A stretch of 64,000 nt of DNA from Domibacillus sp. PGB-M46 (GCF_022668875.1 NZ_JAKGCR010000022.1:1-64000); one strand, 5' to 3'. Positions 22,091 to 30,782 are shown, counted from the first letter of the stretch. The notes: generated from the letters alone by a model not told the origin. Program-made: numbers and translations.

Positions 22091-22975
22091 ATGCAGGCTA
22101 TAATTATGTTTGCCATCTCAATGGCAATCTTCGGTTCAATCGGCCTTTTTTCAGAGAAAACGGCCCTGCCATCGATTGAACTGGTTTTTGTGCGCTGCCT
22201 TTGCGCCACTGTATTATTAGGAGCAATTTTAATCTTCCAGCTCGTAAAAAACACTGAATCCCCCGTTTCTAAAGTACCGCGCCGGGAGTACGGGCTTGCT
22301 TTGCTGTGCGGGGTTTTTCTTGTTACCAACTGGGTGTTTTTCTTTCGTTCTATTGAAGTCATGCCGATTACAGTAGCGGTGTCTATTTATCATCTTGCTC
22401 CCGTGATGGTACTTGTACTCGGTTCTTTTCTTTTTAAAGAAAAATTGACCATTTTAGGAGCGGTATTTTTCTTTGTTTGCTTTTTCGGCACTCTGCTCGT
22501 TGGAGGCATCCACCAGCATACAAGCTTCACTGCGTTTTTATCAACGGGTGTAATGTGGGCTTTCCTGGCTGCTCTTTTCTACGCGCTGACGTCTCTGACT
22601 GGAAAAGGAATTCAAGCCCTTAATCCGTTGTCTACTACCGTTATTCAAACGAGTCTTGGCATTTTATTGCTCGCTCCTTTCGTCGATTGGACGAACTTTA
22701 CCGCGCTTACGTTAGAAAATTGGATCTACATTCTGATCACCGGATTTATTCATACAGGCTTAGTCTTTTATTTGTTTTTCCGCAGCCTGCGCCAACTACC
22801 GGCTCAAACGATCGCACTGCTTGTTTTTATTGATCCGATTGTAGCAATTTTGCTGGATGTATCGGTTCTCCATTACCGGCCTGATCTTTATCAAATTCTC
22901 GGCATCATCCTCGTTTTCGTCGGTATCAGCTACTCCCCCCAAAAAGAAAAACGAATGAAAAAACAAGCTGCGTGA
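22091..22975 (+). CDS. EamA-family (DMT) transporter
   Basis: A 294-aa ten-helix transporter of the drug/metabolite superfamily with two EamA repeats (AISMAIFGSIGLFSEKT; FIHTGLVFYLFFRSLRQLPAQT). GAGGAGG lies 8 nt before the ATG. It is divergent from the diguanylate cyclase with about 245 bp between and ends inside its own terminator. The substrate is unknown, and its sequence is not close to the EamA protein at 19334, so it is not a recent duplicate. A small-molecule exporter is the default inference. Confidence 0.86.
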   Translation: MQAIIMFAISMAIFGSIGLFSEKTALPSIELVFVRCLCATVLLGAILIFQLVKNTESPVSKVPRREYGLALLCGVFLVTNWVFFFRSIEVMPITVAVSIYHLAPVMVLVLGSFLFKEKLTILGAVFFFVCFFGTLLVGGIHQHTSFTAFLSTGVMWAFLAALFYALTSLTGKGIQALNPLSTTVIQTSLGILLLAPFVDWTNFTALTLENWIYILITGFIHTGLVFYLFFRSLRQLPAQTIALLVFIDPIVAILLDVSVLHYRPDLYQILGIILVFVGISYSPQKEKRMKKQAA

Positions 22976-23005
22976 ACACCATATTGTTCGCGCAGCTTGT
23001 TTTAA
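22962..23005 (+). terminator. terminator of EamA gene
   Basis: AACAAGCTGCG/CGCAGCTTGTT plus GAACA/TGTTC form a stem of about 16 bp, followed by TTTTAATT. The coding stop lies inside the 5' arm. Confidence 0.85.
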
Positions 23006-23118
23006 TTAAATATTCGGATAGTCGTTTAACGAGCTTTCAATAAATTTGCCTTATACCAATTTTATACCTGTTTTTTAACTTCTCTTATTGCCATTCAATT
23101 TGTATGTTCCTTGCTTGC

Positions 23119-23705
23119 TCATACTTTTATTGTTCCGGAAAAATCTCTTTCATCAGCCGGCCATTCGCTTGCAATAATACTGGAAAACACCGAATGACGA
23201 TATGACCCGTCTCCTCGAATCATATGGTTGCGAAGTATCCCTTCTTTTCCTGCACCGAGCCGTTCAATCGCTTTTTGTGACCTGATATTTCGATGATCTG
23301 TTTTTAATTGGATACGGATGATACCTAACTCATGAAAGCAATAACGGAGCAGCAAATGCTTGCACTCTTTGTTTACAGGTGTGCCCCATACAGATGGATG
23401 AAACCATGTCCAGCCAACCTTCGGGCTTTTATGCGCTGGCGAAATCGCCAAAAACGTGCTGTGCCAATGATCTTTCCTGTTTTCCGCTCAATTACAACAA
23501 ATAGATATTCAACACCTGTTTCTTTTGCCTATAATGCATCCTCTACAAGTTGAGACATCTCTTGAGGCATTTTATTTAATGCACTCTGGCAGGTGGGTCG
23601 AGATATCTTCATGGCCCCTGCTTCCCATAGCCCTTTTGTATGCCGCCTTTCCATTGGAACAATTTGAACATGATTCCCTGTTAACTCTTTGATTGAATAA
23701 TTCAT
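23119..23705 (-). pseudogene. GNAT acetyltransferase (RimJ/RimL type), disrupted
   Basis: Read on the minus strand from ATG 23705 (GAGGAGGGG upstream), the frame gives MNYSIKELTGNHVQIVPMER and continues to a TAG at 23529-23531, resumes in frame with VEYLFVVIERKTGKIIGTARF, and then shifts near a five-base homopolymer (23450-23454) into a second frame carrying VGWTWFHPSVWGTPVNKECK and IRIQLKTDHRNIRSQKAIE. Joined, this is a normal RimJ/RimL-like GNAT of about 195 aa. There are two separate lesions (nonsense and frameshift), so it is a real pseudogene rather than a single sequencing error. Confidence 0.85.
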
Positions 23706-24048
23706 TTACCCCTCCTCTTCTACAGATGTACAGCATATTTGGTACTCGTCCCTTACTGATTCCTTTTATCTCCTTATTTTTGCTTTTAAAGAAAGTACTT
23801 CTTTATATTGTCAATGCATAGACACCCATCATTTCCATTATATCCAGTTTCGGCTTCCTTGCAGAGAAGGACCGACCAATTTTTTACTCATCGAGCCTGT
23901 AGAAATCGTAGCGAGCATAACATTTTCAAAGCTAAATACTTGCTTTTGGCTTTTTTTATTTTGTTTGTATAAAATAGCTGGAACGAGACCATACTGTTTT
24001 ATGTAAGGCAGTCCTATTCTCTTGAGTTTATATCCCTGTTACCACCGG
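23706..24048. other. intergenic with candidate small RNA start
   Basis: No protein gene. A plus-strand TTGGCT-16-TATAAA promoter candidate (23946-23973) lies about 75 bp before a strong orphan terminator at 24049, outlining a possible RNA of roughly 100 nt. Confidence 0.4.
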
Positions 24049-24079
24049 CAGCCAGAGCCCCCTCTGGCTGTTTTTTTTT
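23979..24079 (+). ncRNA. candidate small RNA ending in a C-loop terminator
   Basis: The predicted RNA runs from about 23979 to the terminator CAGCCAGAG-CCCC-CTCTGGCTG followed by nine T. No coding frame is apparent. The C-rich loop of the terminator is a feature seen in several Firmicute sRNAs that pair with ribosome binding sites. The only support is promoter plus terminator geometry. Confidence 0.35.
24049..24079 (+). terminator. orphan strong terminator
   Basis: Perfect 9-bp GC-rich stem, CCCC loop and T9. No plus-strand protein gene lies upstream within 1 kb except the EamA gene, which already has its own terminator. Confidence 0.85.
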
Positions 24080-24111
24080 GCCTCTATCCGTATTTGTATA
24101 CTTGTCTTTTC

Positions 24112-24149
24112 CAATAAAAATACCACCCACTTGAACCGTAAGTGGGTGG
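24112..24149 (-). terminator. terminator of the DUF2238-like gene
   Basis: Perfect 10-bp stem CCACCCACTT/AAGTGGGTGG (24123-24132, 24140-24149), followed on the minus strand by TATTTTTATT, 13 bp after the stop codon. Confidence 0.85.
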
Positions 24150-24161
24150 CGGCAGTTCCAT

Positions 24162-24722
24162 TCAGACAGCTTTTTTTCGAAGCGCAGCATAACAAGCTAC
24201 AACAATCGCTCCGGCTAGACCCGTCAGCATATCCGTCATTGTATCTTTATTATCGTCTTCTTCCATGAAACCCATAACGGCCCCGAGAAATTCAGCACTT
24301 TCCCACAGAGCACTGACCGTCACTGCGAATGTTAAAACAAACAAAAAAATCATCCATTTCGAAATTCCTTTTTCTACACTGTTTGGCAGAAGAAGCTTAT
24401 AAATAGCTATGCCCACAAAACCCGCAAAAACACTCCCAAAGAAATGAAGCATTGTATCCCACCAGCGAAAGCGGTCATAAAACTTCAAGATGGCTCCCAA
24501 AAAAAATGTGCAAAATAAAAAAAGATAGTAGCTGATGATCAAAGGCAGGTTAAAAGGGATCTTTTTTAAAAACAAAAGTAAAACGGGCAGTAAGCTGAAC
24601 AAAACCCTGCCAATTGCATCCGGCCAGGTAGAGAAGTTTCCATTTGAAATGTCTCGAATAAACACAGCGGCCATTACAACAACAAACGTTATGCTTAAAA
24701 ACAAAATGACTTTCTTTTTCAT
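24162..24722 (-). CDS. membrane protein, DUF2238/YjdF-like
   Basis: A 186-aa integral membrane protein with five to six hydrophobic segments. The pattern FRWWDTMLHFFGSVFAGFVGI, then a late ALWESAEFL and a C-terminal TMTDMLTGLAGAI, matches the YjdF/DUF2238 family, whose conserved D, H, E and D residues lie at the membrane face. The start at ATG 24722 (MKKKVILF) gives a good first transmembrane helix; the longer frame adds 36 hydrophilic residues that look non-native. Function unknown. Monocistronic, with a strong terminator. Confidence 0.78.
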   Translation of the reverse strand: MKKKVILFLSITFVVVMAAVFIRDISNGNFSTWPDAIGRVLFSLLPVLLLFLKKIPFNLPLIISYYLFLFCTFFLGAILKFYDRFRWWDTMLHFFGSVFAGFVGIAIYKLLLPNSVEKGISKWMIFLFVLTFAVTVSALWESAEFLGAVMGFMEEDDNKDTMTDMLTGLAGAIVVACYAALRKKAV

Positions 24723-24945
24723 GTCATCACCATCTAAAAAAGTTTTTATTAGTATGCCCAGTAAATGCCATCTCAACCCGTTGATGAAAGTGCCCTTATC
24801 TGCATTTTCCTGATTCTCATACTTCTCCACTCATATTCCATTAACTCCAAAGAAAATTTCGTAGGGAAAATACCTATATGGGACAACATTCCATTCAAAA
24901 AACAGAGCATATACTTATGTCATGAACAGAATGGAGGGATCCCTA

Positions 24946-25473
24946 TTGGCCGACAAATCAAGAGTACACCAGCACTTGGCCTGGCATGAGACGCTTGAAC
25001 TGCATGAAATAGCAGCTACGACAGCCCATTATCTGACTGAATTCAAATTGCAGCTTGCGAATGTACAGGACCCGACGCTGCGAGGCCTGTATATGGAGGC
25101 GATCCGGAACCTTGAGCAAAATACGCTTGAGTTGCTTCCTTTTTATGAAAAAGCACCCATTCCGATGATGCTCAAAGACAGCCTTGAAACGTTCAGTCCC
25201 AAGCCGATGGGAGTAAACTTGACCGCCTTCTACGGAAGAAAACTGCTTATATTTGCAAAAAATGCCGTACGAAATTATGCGGTTGCCATTACGGAAACTG
25301 CCACTCCCGCTCTGCGTGTCATCTTTCAAAAACAATTACAAAAAGCGATCGAATTGCACGCCAAGACGTTCGATTTTATGCTGCAGAGAAGCTATTACCC
25401 GGCGTATGATTTAGAGAAGCTGCTTGCTGAAGATTTGAAAAATGCCAAAACCGCTTTGTCCGTAAGACGCTGA
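24946..25473 (+). CDS. CotF-family spore coat protein
   Basis: A 175-aa helical protein of the spore coat F family (compare B. subtilis CotF, YusN, YraF). It has the usual two-part helical pattern: WHETLELHEIAATTAHYL at the N-terminus and LQKAIELHAKTFDFMLQR plus YYPAYDLEKLL at the C-terminus. The likely start is TTG 24946, with GGAGGG 7 nt upstream; an in-frame ATG 24 nt earlier lacks a ribosome site. CATATACT at 24908-24915 resembles a SigE/SigK -10, consistent with mother-cell expression, but the -35 is not clear. It stands alone and ends at a long terminator shared with the convergent DUF3885 gene. Confidence 0.8.
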   Translation: MADKSRVHQHLAWHETLELHEIAATTAHYLTEFKLQLANVQDPTLRGLYMEAIRNLEQNTLELLPFYEKAPIPMMLKDSLETFSPKPMGVNLTAFYGRKLLIFAKNAVRNYAVAITETATPALRVIFQKQLQKAIELHAKTFDFMLQRSYYPAYDLEKLLAEDLKNAKTALSVRR

Positions 25474-25563
25474 TATAGTATGATTCCCTCTTCAGCTATC
25501 CCGTTTTGTTAGTACGCTAAAAAAGTGCTATATTTTTTATGTGAGTTAAGGATTGTAAAAACA

Positions 25564-25612
25564 AAAAAGCCTTTGATTTTCTCCTTCAAAAGGAAAAAAT
25601 CAGAGGCTTTTA
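25564..25612. terminator. bidirectional terminator after CotF-like gene
   Basis: Stem of at least 15 bp (25566-25580 with 25596-25610, one wobble) plus CTCC/GGA near the loop; A-run before it and TTTTATATTTT after it, between convergent genes. Confidence 0.85.
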
Positions 25613-25753
25613 TATTTTATGAACGGGCTCCTATTTTGCCTTAAAAGATCGCTGGACGAATGCTTTTAAATTGGTCCAGATCTCGTCTGTCACAACATAA
25701 ATATGTAAGTAAAATGCGTCGTGTTGCATAGTAGTGAAAAAGTGACTTTACCT

Positions 25754-26390
25754 TTACTTAAATACTTTGCCAACCTCTTCTCTATCGTACTTCAGTATCC
25801 AATGGTTATATTTTTTATACACCTCTTTTATTGTTTCAGCTGACTTAGCCAATAAATCACAGCCTCTATCATCATAGACATGAAAAATGGTCTCTTTTTT
25901 AACATTAATAAAAAAAATATCGTGAAAAATGCTTGGCTTTATTCCCATGTCCTGGTTGCAAATAGCTTTTAACAGCGGAATATATTTAATGTCTGATGTT
26001 TTACACTTAAGAGTGAATCTGTGCGTTTTGTACTTGCCGTCTTCATCGTCTTCAGAGAAAACATAACTCCGTGTGCTTTAACTTGTACAATACAGCTTTA
26101 TCCTTTACATACAGAGAAAAAATGTTTATTCTGTGCTTGAACGTACCATTGTCTCCGAAATCATTTACATTTGCTACTACAAAAATCTCTTCTTCTGGAG
26201 AATGTAAGGATCTAAATAAGGTGATGACCCTTTCATAAACTCCTTTAAGATAAAAACTTTCTTCAGCACAATCCTCTTTTATCCAATTCGCACCCAGTTC
26301 GAAGCGAATCCCAACATCCCAGCTATAAAATAAAGGAGGCTTAAGAGATAAGTTTGGAAAATTGACTTTCATATAATGTTTGAATTCCAT
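25754..26390 (-). pseudogene. DUF3885 protein, frameshifted
   Basis: Two minus-strand frames together make one DUF3885 protein of about 210 aa. The N-terminal part starts at ATG 26390 (AGGAG upstream) and includes MKVNFPNLSLKPPLFYSW and DVGIRFELG, then runs out at KHTELCFL. The C-terminal frame contributes SEDDEDGKYKTHRFTLKC, an in-frame NQDMGIKPSIFHDIFFINV stretch and YDDRGCDLLAKSAETIKEVY. The shift lies between 26060 and 26080. DUF3885 genes are common in Bacillus with unknown function and often occur in multiple copies. No stop codon besides the shift is seen, so a sequencing error is possible. Confidence 0.8.
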
Positions 26391-26460
26391 ATGGTTAACT
26401 CCTATCATTTTAACAATCCTTTTCTTGAGTGATCCTGTCCTGTTAATTTAACAAGAATCA

Positions 26461-26931
26461 TTACTTACCGCTTTTTCTCAATTGGTTCTTGGCTTCTTTC
26501 ACGATAGTTACATTTAAGGCTGCCTTGCTTAAATTTGAATGATTGTCTCCATACCAAAAATCATCTATCATATCACTAATGTAGCACCATTCTTCTAGGT
26601 CCTCAGGATAGTCAAGGTCACGAACCACTTCATATATTTGATAAGCTATATCCAGGGCATTTTCTTCATCTTCTAATATCTTTTTTGATAAATGCCGAAT
26701 GTAATAGGCAGAACACTCTTCATATGATGGCTTCTGCAAATCCAACTCACTTAAAGCTCTTCTAAAATAATCTTCTGACTCAAAAATATTAAGTGGTTCT
26801 CTTAGAGTAGAGAGGATATTCAAGGAAAATGATGAACAATCGTTTTCTAACATTTTCAAAGCCCAATTAATATAATCAATAGACTTAACATCACCTTTGT
26901 ACTGTTTATAAAACAAAAGGAAAGTATCCAT
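26461..26931 (-). CDS. uncharacterised acidic protein
   Basis: A 156-aa soluble, acidic, helix-rich protein (FLLFYKQYKGDVKSIDYINW at the start, DLDYPEDLEEWCYISDMIDD in the middle). I do not recognise a named family. Its size, acidity and Trp/Tyr content, and its position beside a DUF3885 gene, recall immunity-type or housekeeping accessory proteins of Bacillus. No toxin gene is adjacent, so I assign no function. The ATG at 26931 has AAGGGGC upstream. It is transcribed in the same direction as the DUF3885 pseudogene, with a 70-bp gap. Confidence 0.6.
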   Translation of the reverse strand: MDTFLLFYKQYKGDVKSIDYINWALKMLENDCSSFSLNILSTLREPLNIFESEDYFRRALSELDLQKPSYEECSAYYIRHLSKKILEDEENALDIAYQIYEVVRDLDYPEDLEEWCYISDMIDDFWYGDNHSNLSKAALNVTIVKEAKNQLRKSGK

Positions 26932-27411
26932 TTCCCTGCCCCTTGAAAGTTTTTTCGCTTATTATATCAAACGCTGGAACTTAAGTGACGGTCTGGTGCT
27001 TTTTCAACTGACCTGTTCTATTTGTTCAACAAGAAAATCAATAATATTTTTAACAGGCTTTTCTTTTAAGACGGTTCCCAAAAAGCCTTTTAGTCAACAA
27101 ATTCGGGCGACTCCTGTCTAGCTAAGATTAGTGCTGCTTATCTGTCTAAGTGAACTGTTAAACAACAATTTCAATTATTATGCTTTTAATGGTTAGACCC
27201 AGCTAAACCACCAAATTGATATTTTTTTAATGTAAAAGTGGACCCATTTTTTGCTCTTTTCTTTATTCCCTTTTTAACCAAAGCTTCGATTAATAAAATA
27301 AAAATCCCGAACCAAACAGATGTGATATGGTATTCTGAATAATGTATGTTAACAAATAATATATTTAGGTTGACTATTAACTTTAATTGAACCTGTAAAT
27401 GAGGGAGAACT
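26932..27411. other. intergenic, possible insertion-sequence remnant
   Basis: 480 bp without a gene. The segment 27190-27250 has AATGTAAAAGTGGACCC and an upstream CCACCAAATTG, which recall the ends of IS21-type elements in Bacillus, but no IstA/IstB fragment is seen. A TTGACT at 27373 may be the -35 of the following DUF1284 gene. Confidence 0.25.
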
Positions 27412-27828
27412 ATGTATAAGCTGCGAGGTCATCACCTTTTCTGTCTTCTGGGCTACCGGGGAATGGGCTATTCCGAAGAATACGTCGAAAATATGACACG
27501 TTTGCACCAAACATTAAGAGATTACCCTAATACGCTCATTCATCTTGTAAATGGCCCTGATCAGTTGTGTGAAAAATACCCCAATTCAGGTGTATACCAT
27601 TGCCAGGACAACAGTATTTATGAACGGGATGCCGCTATTTTAGAGAAAATGGGGCTTAAAATCGGACAAATTTTAAGCTGGAAGGATATTGAGTCGTATA
27701 TCCAAAAGTTTGTGGTCCCCTCTGATGTTCAGGTTATATGTGAAACCTGTGCCTGGCGGTCATATGGAGTTTGTGAAGAAGGTATTCAAGAGATTCATGA
27801 AGGAAAAAGACTAAGGAAAATTCAATAA
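27412..27828 (+). CDS. DUF1284 family protein
   Basis: A 138-aa cytoplasmic protein with the DUF1284 signature KLRGHHLFCLLGYRGMGYS (residues 3-21) and FVENM-like EYVENMTRLHQ. Conserved cysteines (Cys11, CEKYPNSGVYHC, ICETCAWRSYGVC) suggest a metal or iron-sulfur site, but the family is biochemically uncharacterised. GAGGGAGAA lies before the ATG. Monocistronic, followed by a bidirectional terminator at 28036. The 300 bp between its stop and the next gene hold only a minus-strand shadow frame. Confidence 0.85.
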   Translation: MYKLRGHHLFCLLGYRGMGYSEEYVENMTRLHQTLRDYPNTLIHLVNGPDQLCEKYPNSGVYHCQDNSIYERDAAILEKMGLKIGQILSWKDIESYIQKFVVPSDVQVICETCAWRSYGVCEEGIQEIHEGKRLRKIQ

Positions 27829-28035
27829 TTCCCTTCTTCCCTTTTATTACTCCTTCCGTTTTGAGGGAAACTTCTTCTGTGCAGTCATGGTGAACCAGCA
27901 TTTCTTGAGGGACAAGACTATTCACTAAAGAAAAACACAAAAGCATTTGGTATACAATTCCATTGAAATAAGGAAGGAGATTTATCACTGAAGGCTGCAT
28001 TCTTTCTTCTGGACCATGCATTTAATATTTAGCAT

Positions 28036-28086
28036 TAAAAAACCAGGCTCCATTCCTTGTGAGAGGAGGGATAGCGCCTGGTTTTT
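28036..28086. terminator. bidirectional terminator (DUF1284 / DUF4386)
   Basis: AAAAACCAGGC (28038-28048) pairs with GCCTGGTTTTT (28076-28086); the 27-nt loop has further TCC/GGA pairing. T-runs follow in both directions. Confidence 0.8.
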
Positions 28087-28131
28087 CTGTTGGTTTAAGT
28101 AATCCGTCCTAATAGATGTATGCATACCAAC

Positions 28132-28836
28132 CTACTTCTTTTTTGCGGACATGGCGGCAATTGCAGATTCATTGAATCCTTTAGCGATCAGCCAGACGGC
28201 CAAAATCATTTCATTAGCTGCTACCGGCAGTGCCAAAACAGCACCCCAAACCGAAACTTGTTCAATAACACCGAACATAACTAACAGGGCACAAAGGAAA
28301 ACAAGGGCTGCCCCCGTCATTCCCAGGATGGGTATGAATCTCGGTACCAGCTTGGATTTATAAAAGATATAACTGTACATCACGGTATTGATACCGAGCA
28401 TAAAATTGGGGCCAAGCAGGAATGTCCAGTCATGTATTGCTTTTAATATGGTGCCCGAAGTTTGAAAAGATACGGTATCCGGAGCTCCTGCCGCTACAAA
28501 TTCCCGGCTTAAGGTCAACAGCGACAGCACACTGATGACACCAACAGTAATGACAACTGCTTCAAGAAACCGGAAGCAGACATGCCAAAGAGCGATCGTT
28601 TCATTATACCTTCTTAAAATTGGAAACATGGTGGTTGCCGTACCAACCGCTGAAACGACAAGAATTAATTCCATCAACGCCCCCGTTATCACCTGGTCGG
28701 CATGTTCAGCACCTTTAATCAGGTAATCAGGACTGTTTAGGATAGGATCATATAAAATAACACCAATTATCGCTGTAACAGCGGCAAGTATAAACAGTAC
28801 ACCGACAATTTTTGCTGCTTTTTTGTTTGAATTCAT
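28132..28836 (-). CDS. DUF4386 membrane protein
   Basis: A 234-aa membrane protein with six hydrophobic segments matching the DUF4386 family: VGVLFILAAVTAIIGVILY in TM1, LWHVCFRFLEAVVITVG in the middle and LLGPNFMLGINTVMYSYI as family signature. The ATG at 28836 follows AAGGAGATA; the longer frame is discarded. It is the last gene of a minus-strand set with an XRE regulator and a small membrane protein (57-bp gap to the XRE gene). Function unknown. Confidence 0.8.
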   Translation of the reverse strand: MNSNKKAAKIVGVLFILAAVTAIIGVILYDPILNSPDYLIKGAEHADQVITGALMELILVVSAVGTATTMFPILRRYNETIALWHVCFRFLEAVVITVGVISVLSLLTLSREFVAAGAPDTVSFQTSGTILKAIHDWTFLLGPNFMLGINTVMYSYIFYKSKLVPRFIPILGMTGAALVFLCALLVMFGVIEQVSVWGAVLALPVAANEMILAVWLIAKGFNESAIAAMSAKKK

Positions 28837-28893
28837 TTCTATCTCCTTCTTTCCACAAATTCTCAAACGGTAAAGCAGAAACAATCATCGGCC

Positions 28894-29118
28894 TTACAGC
28901 TTCGAGTTGTCCCCATAAAAGAATACTTCTTCAAGCGGCAGGTTAAAGGCGCGAGCAATGCGAAAAGCCAGTTCCAAAGAGGGGGAGTAATTTCCCTTTT
29001 CAAGAGCTACGATAGTCTGTCTTGTTACGCCTGCCTTGTCAGCCAGTTGCTGCTGGGTCATTTCATTATTGCTAAATCGTAATTTTCGAATGTGATTGCC
29101 GACAAGATGTTTGCCCAT
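28894..29118 (-). CDS. XRE-family transcriptional regulator
   Basis: A 74-aa single-domain Cro/C1 helix-turn-helix protein: TQQQLADKAGVTRQTIVALE is the HTH, followed by NYSPSLELAFRIARAFN and the EEVFFYG end typical of the YgzD/YozG-like group. Its start is 2 bp after the stop of the upstream membrane protein gene, so the two are co-translated. The tandem palindromes at 29591-29626 in front of the operon are the obvious binding sites, indicating autoregulation. Confidence 0.9.
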   Translation of the reverse strand: MGKHLVGNHIRKLRFSNNEMTQQQLADKAGVTRQTIVALEKGNYSPSLELAFRIARAFNLPLEEVFFYGDNSKL

Positions 29119-29119
29119 C

Positions 29120-29566
29120 TTAAATTCCTTTCCGATAATGATAAAGTTTCGTAATGGAGCCGGTCACATCGGAAAGAAATCCTGAAGCGATCAGGATCAT
29201 AAACATCGCCTGTGACGGCTGATAAATGACCAGCGATCCCATTGCAAAAAGAAAGCCGAGGATAAATACAAAAAAAGAGTTTCGATGTGCTTTCAATTCG
29301 ATAAACTTATCCAGTTCATCCGCAAATGCTGGTTCCTTTTCTCTGGTCGTTATTCTAAAGAGGATGTTAAAAATAATGCTGATTACGATGTGTGCGACTA
29401 TGGAAACCAAAGTTAAAACAAGGACAAAGGACCCCCAATAGCGAAATGTTTCGGTCGACTGAAGCCCTCCCCTGGGATGCTGCGGATACATATATAAACA
29501 AAAAAATCCGAAAATGAGAATAACACTGATCAACGATACAATACTTTTCTTTTCTTGATAAGTCAT
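29120..29566 (-). CDS. small membrane protein paired with XRE regulator
   Basis: A 148-aa protein with four hydrophobic segments (ISVILIFGFFCLYMYP; VLVLTLVSIVAHIVISIIF; FFVFILGFLFAMGSLVIY; MFMILIASGFLSDVTGSI). The layout is that of the DUF2178/DUF3796-type partners of XRE regulators in Bacilli, but I cannot assign a family firmly. The ATG at 29566 has AAGGAGG 7 nt upstream; the longer frame would include the operator region. First gene of the operon. Such membrane proteins may sense envelope signals for the regulator; this is inference. Confidence 0.72.
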   Translation of the reverse strand: MTYQEKKSIVSLISVILIFGFFCLYMYPQHPRGGLQSTETFRYWGSFVLVLTLVSIVAHIVISIIFNILFRITTREKEPAFADELDKFIELKAHRNSFFVFILGFLFAMGSLVIYQPSQAMFMILIASGFLSDVTGSITKLYHYRKGI

Positions 29567-29590
29567 GACTTCCCTCCTTGTACGTTCGCT

Positions 29591-29626
29591 TTTACATGAT
29601 GTAAAGTATGTTTTACACGATGTAAT
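29591..29626. promoter_or_regulatory. tandem operators of the XRE operon
   Basis: A perfect 15-bp palindrome TTTACATGATGTAAA (29591-29605) and a near-perfect copy TTTACACGATGTAAT (29612-29626), centres 21 bp apart, i.e. on the same helix face. They sit just upstream of the first gene and overlap its likely -10, with a TTGACT -35 further upstream on the minus strand. Confidence 0.75.
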
Positions 29627-29750
29627 ATAGACTATGCACAAAGTCAATTAAAGATGACATCTAATCAATATGATAAGACTTTTTTTCTTTGAAAACGCAA
29701 AAAAGCCGATCTTCACCTTAGGACGTAAGCACAAAAAGGTACATGAATTT

Positions 29751-29795
29751 AAAAAAACCCTGATTCCTTTAATAACAAGGTTTCAGGGTTTTTTG
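29751..29795. terminator. bidirectional terminator-like hairpin
   Basis: AAAAACCCTGA (29753-29763) pairs with TCAGGGTTTTT (29783-29793), with CCTT/AAGG inside. It lies between divergent units, with no gene I can assign to it on either side. Confidence 0.65.
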
Positions 29796-30074
29796 TGTCC
29801 TTTGATGACGAATGGAGAATGCTAATAATTCCCTAACTTCCCAAATCTTCAAGACATACTTCTTCTATCGTACATAGCTACTGCGTGCTGCAAAACCAGC
29901 AGTCATAGAACGGACGATTAAAGCTTAATGACGGTTCTAACTGTATAAAAGATAGGGTAACGATCGGGTTTGCTGATTGATTTATCGTGAATGAAAAACA
30001 GTTTTTATAAATATTAATATAAGCCCCTTACGTTCTTCGTTCCTTCTCACTATAATAAATGGAAAAGGCAGGCT
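29796..30074. other. intergenic, no gene seen
   Basis: Non-coding on both strands as far as I can see; ends with the upstream region of a decayed secreted-protein gene. Confidence 0.4.
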
Positions 30075-30747
30075 TTGATTGGTAATAAGGTTAAAATTAT
30101 TCATTACAATGTTTGCGGCTTTTGCATTGTTTTTAACTCATACTATTCAGATGAAGCAGCAAATCCGCTCGAGCCGAGCCAAAGCCGGGTGAGCTATTCA
30201 CTTAAGGATGCAAATGGTGTAGCATACAAGGTCTATTTTGCTGGCGTAAGGGAGAAGAAGGATATGCATTTTATGATAAGTGGCCTTATGTCTGGGCAGG
30301 AGCCAACAAGGGGGATCTTGTTTGCAAAGGAAACTACACTTTTTACACCCATAAAGTGGGCACAAGTCATATCAAAAAGTTACGTTTTTTTTTTAAAGAT
30401 GACGAATTGAATTCCACTCACAGGATGGTTCATGTTTACCTATCTAAATACAAAGGGCAGCTAGATATTTTGCCGTTGCCGAAACAGACCATTCGAATTT
30501 AGAAATTGCGCAATGGTACTATATGAAAGAAGGCGTACTAACAAAAGTGATCGATGTAGGGTATACTAAACGCGCCAAGCGTATTGCTATAAATACATTT
30601 CAAATAGCAGGATACGACAATAGTACTGGCAGTTGGCACTTTAGTGATTTAGTCTTCAATCCTAAGAAAAACAGATATAGTACGGTTAATGTAAAACCCA
30701 AGAACCCAGGCCAGGTAATCAAAAAATGGCCAAAACACTGGCAATAA
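30075..30747 (+). pseudogene. secreted protein gene with several frameshifts
   Basis: Pieces in all three plus-strand frames join into one protein of about 220 aa. They are: a signal peptide LKLFITMFAAFALFLTHTIQ (frame starting 30079), then LEPSQSRVSYSLKDANGVAY, then KGEEGYAFYDKWPYVWAGAN with a Lys/Tyr-rich stretch, and finally AVAETDHSNLEIAQWYYMKE to the stop at 30747. At least three shifts are needed, so it is inactive unless the assembly is poor here. The mature part is basic and Tyr-rich, like small secreted or wall-bound Bacillus proteins. I do not recognise the family. Confidence 0.7.
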
Positions 30748-30782
30748 AAAAGACCCGTCTACTCGTTATGAGCAGGCGGGTT
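30748..30782 (-). terminator. terminator of the 80-aa gene
   Basis: Stem ACCCGTCTnCTC/GAGnAGGCGGGT (one mismatch, one wobble) followed on the minus strand by TTTTTTATTG; lies 42 bp after the stop at 30823. Confidence 0.75.

Noticed and set aside
27734-28021. 95-aa minus-strand frame after DUF1284
   Set aside because: Overlaps the end of the DUF1284 gene and has no ribosome site or recognisable family.
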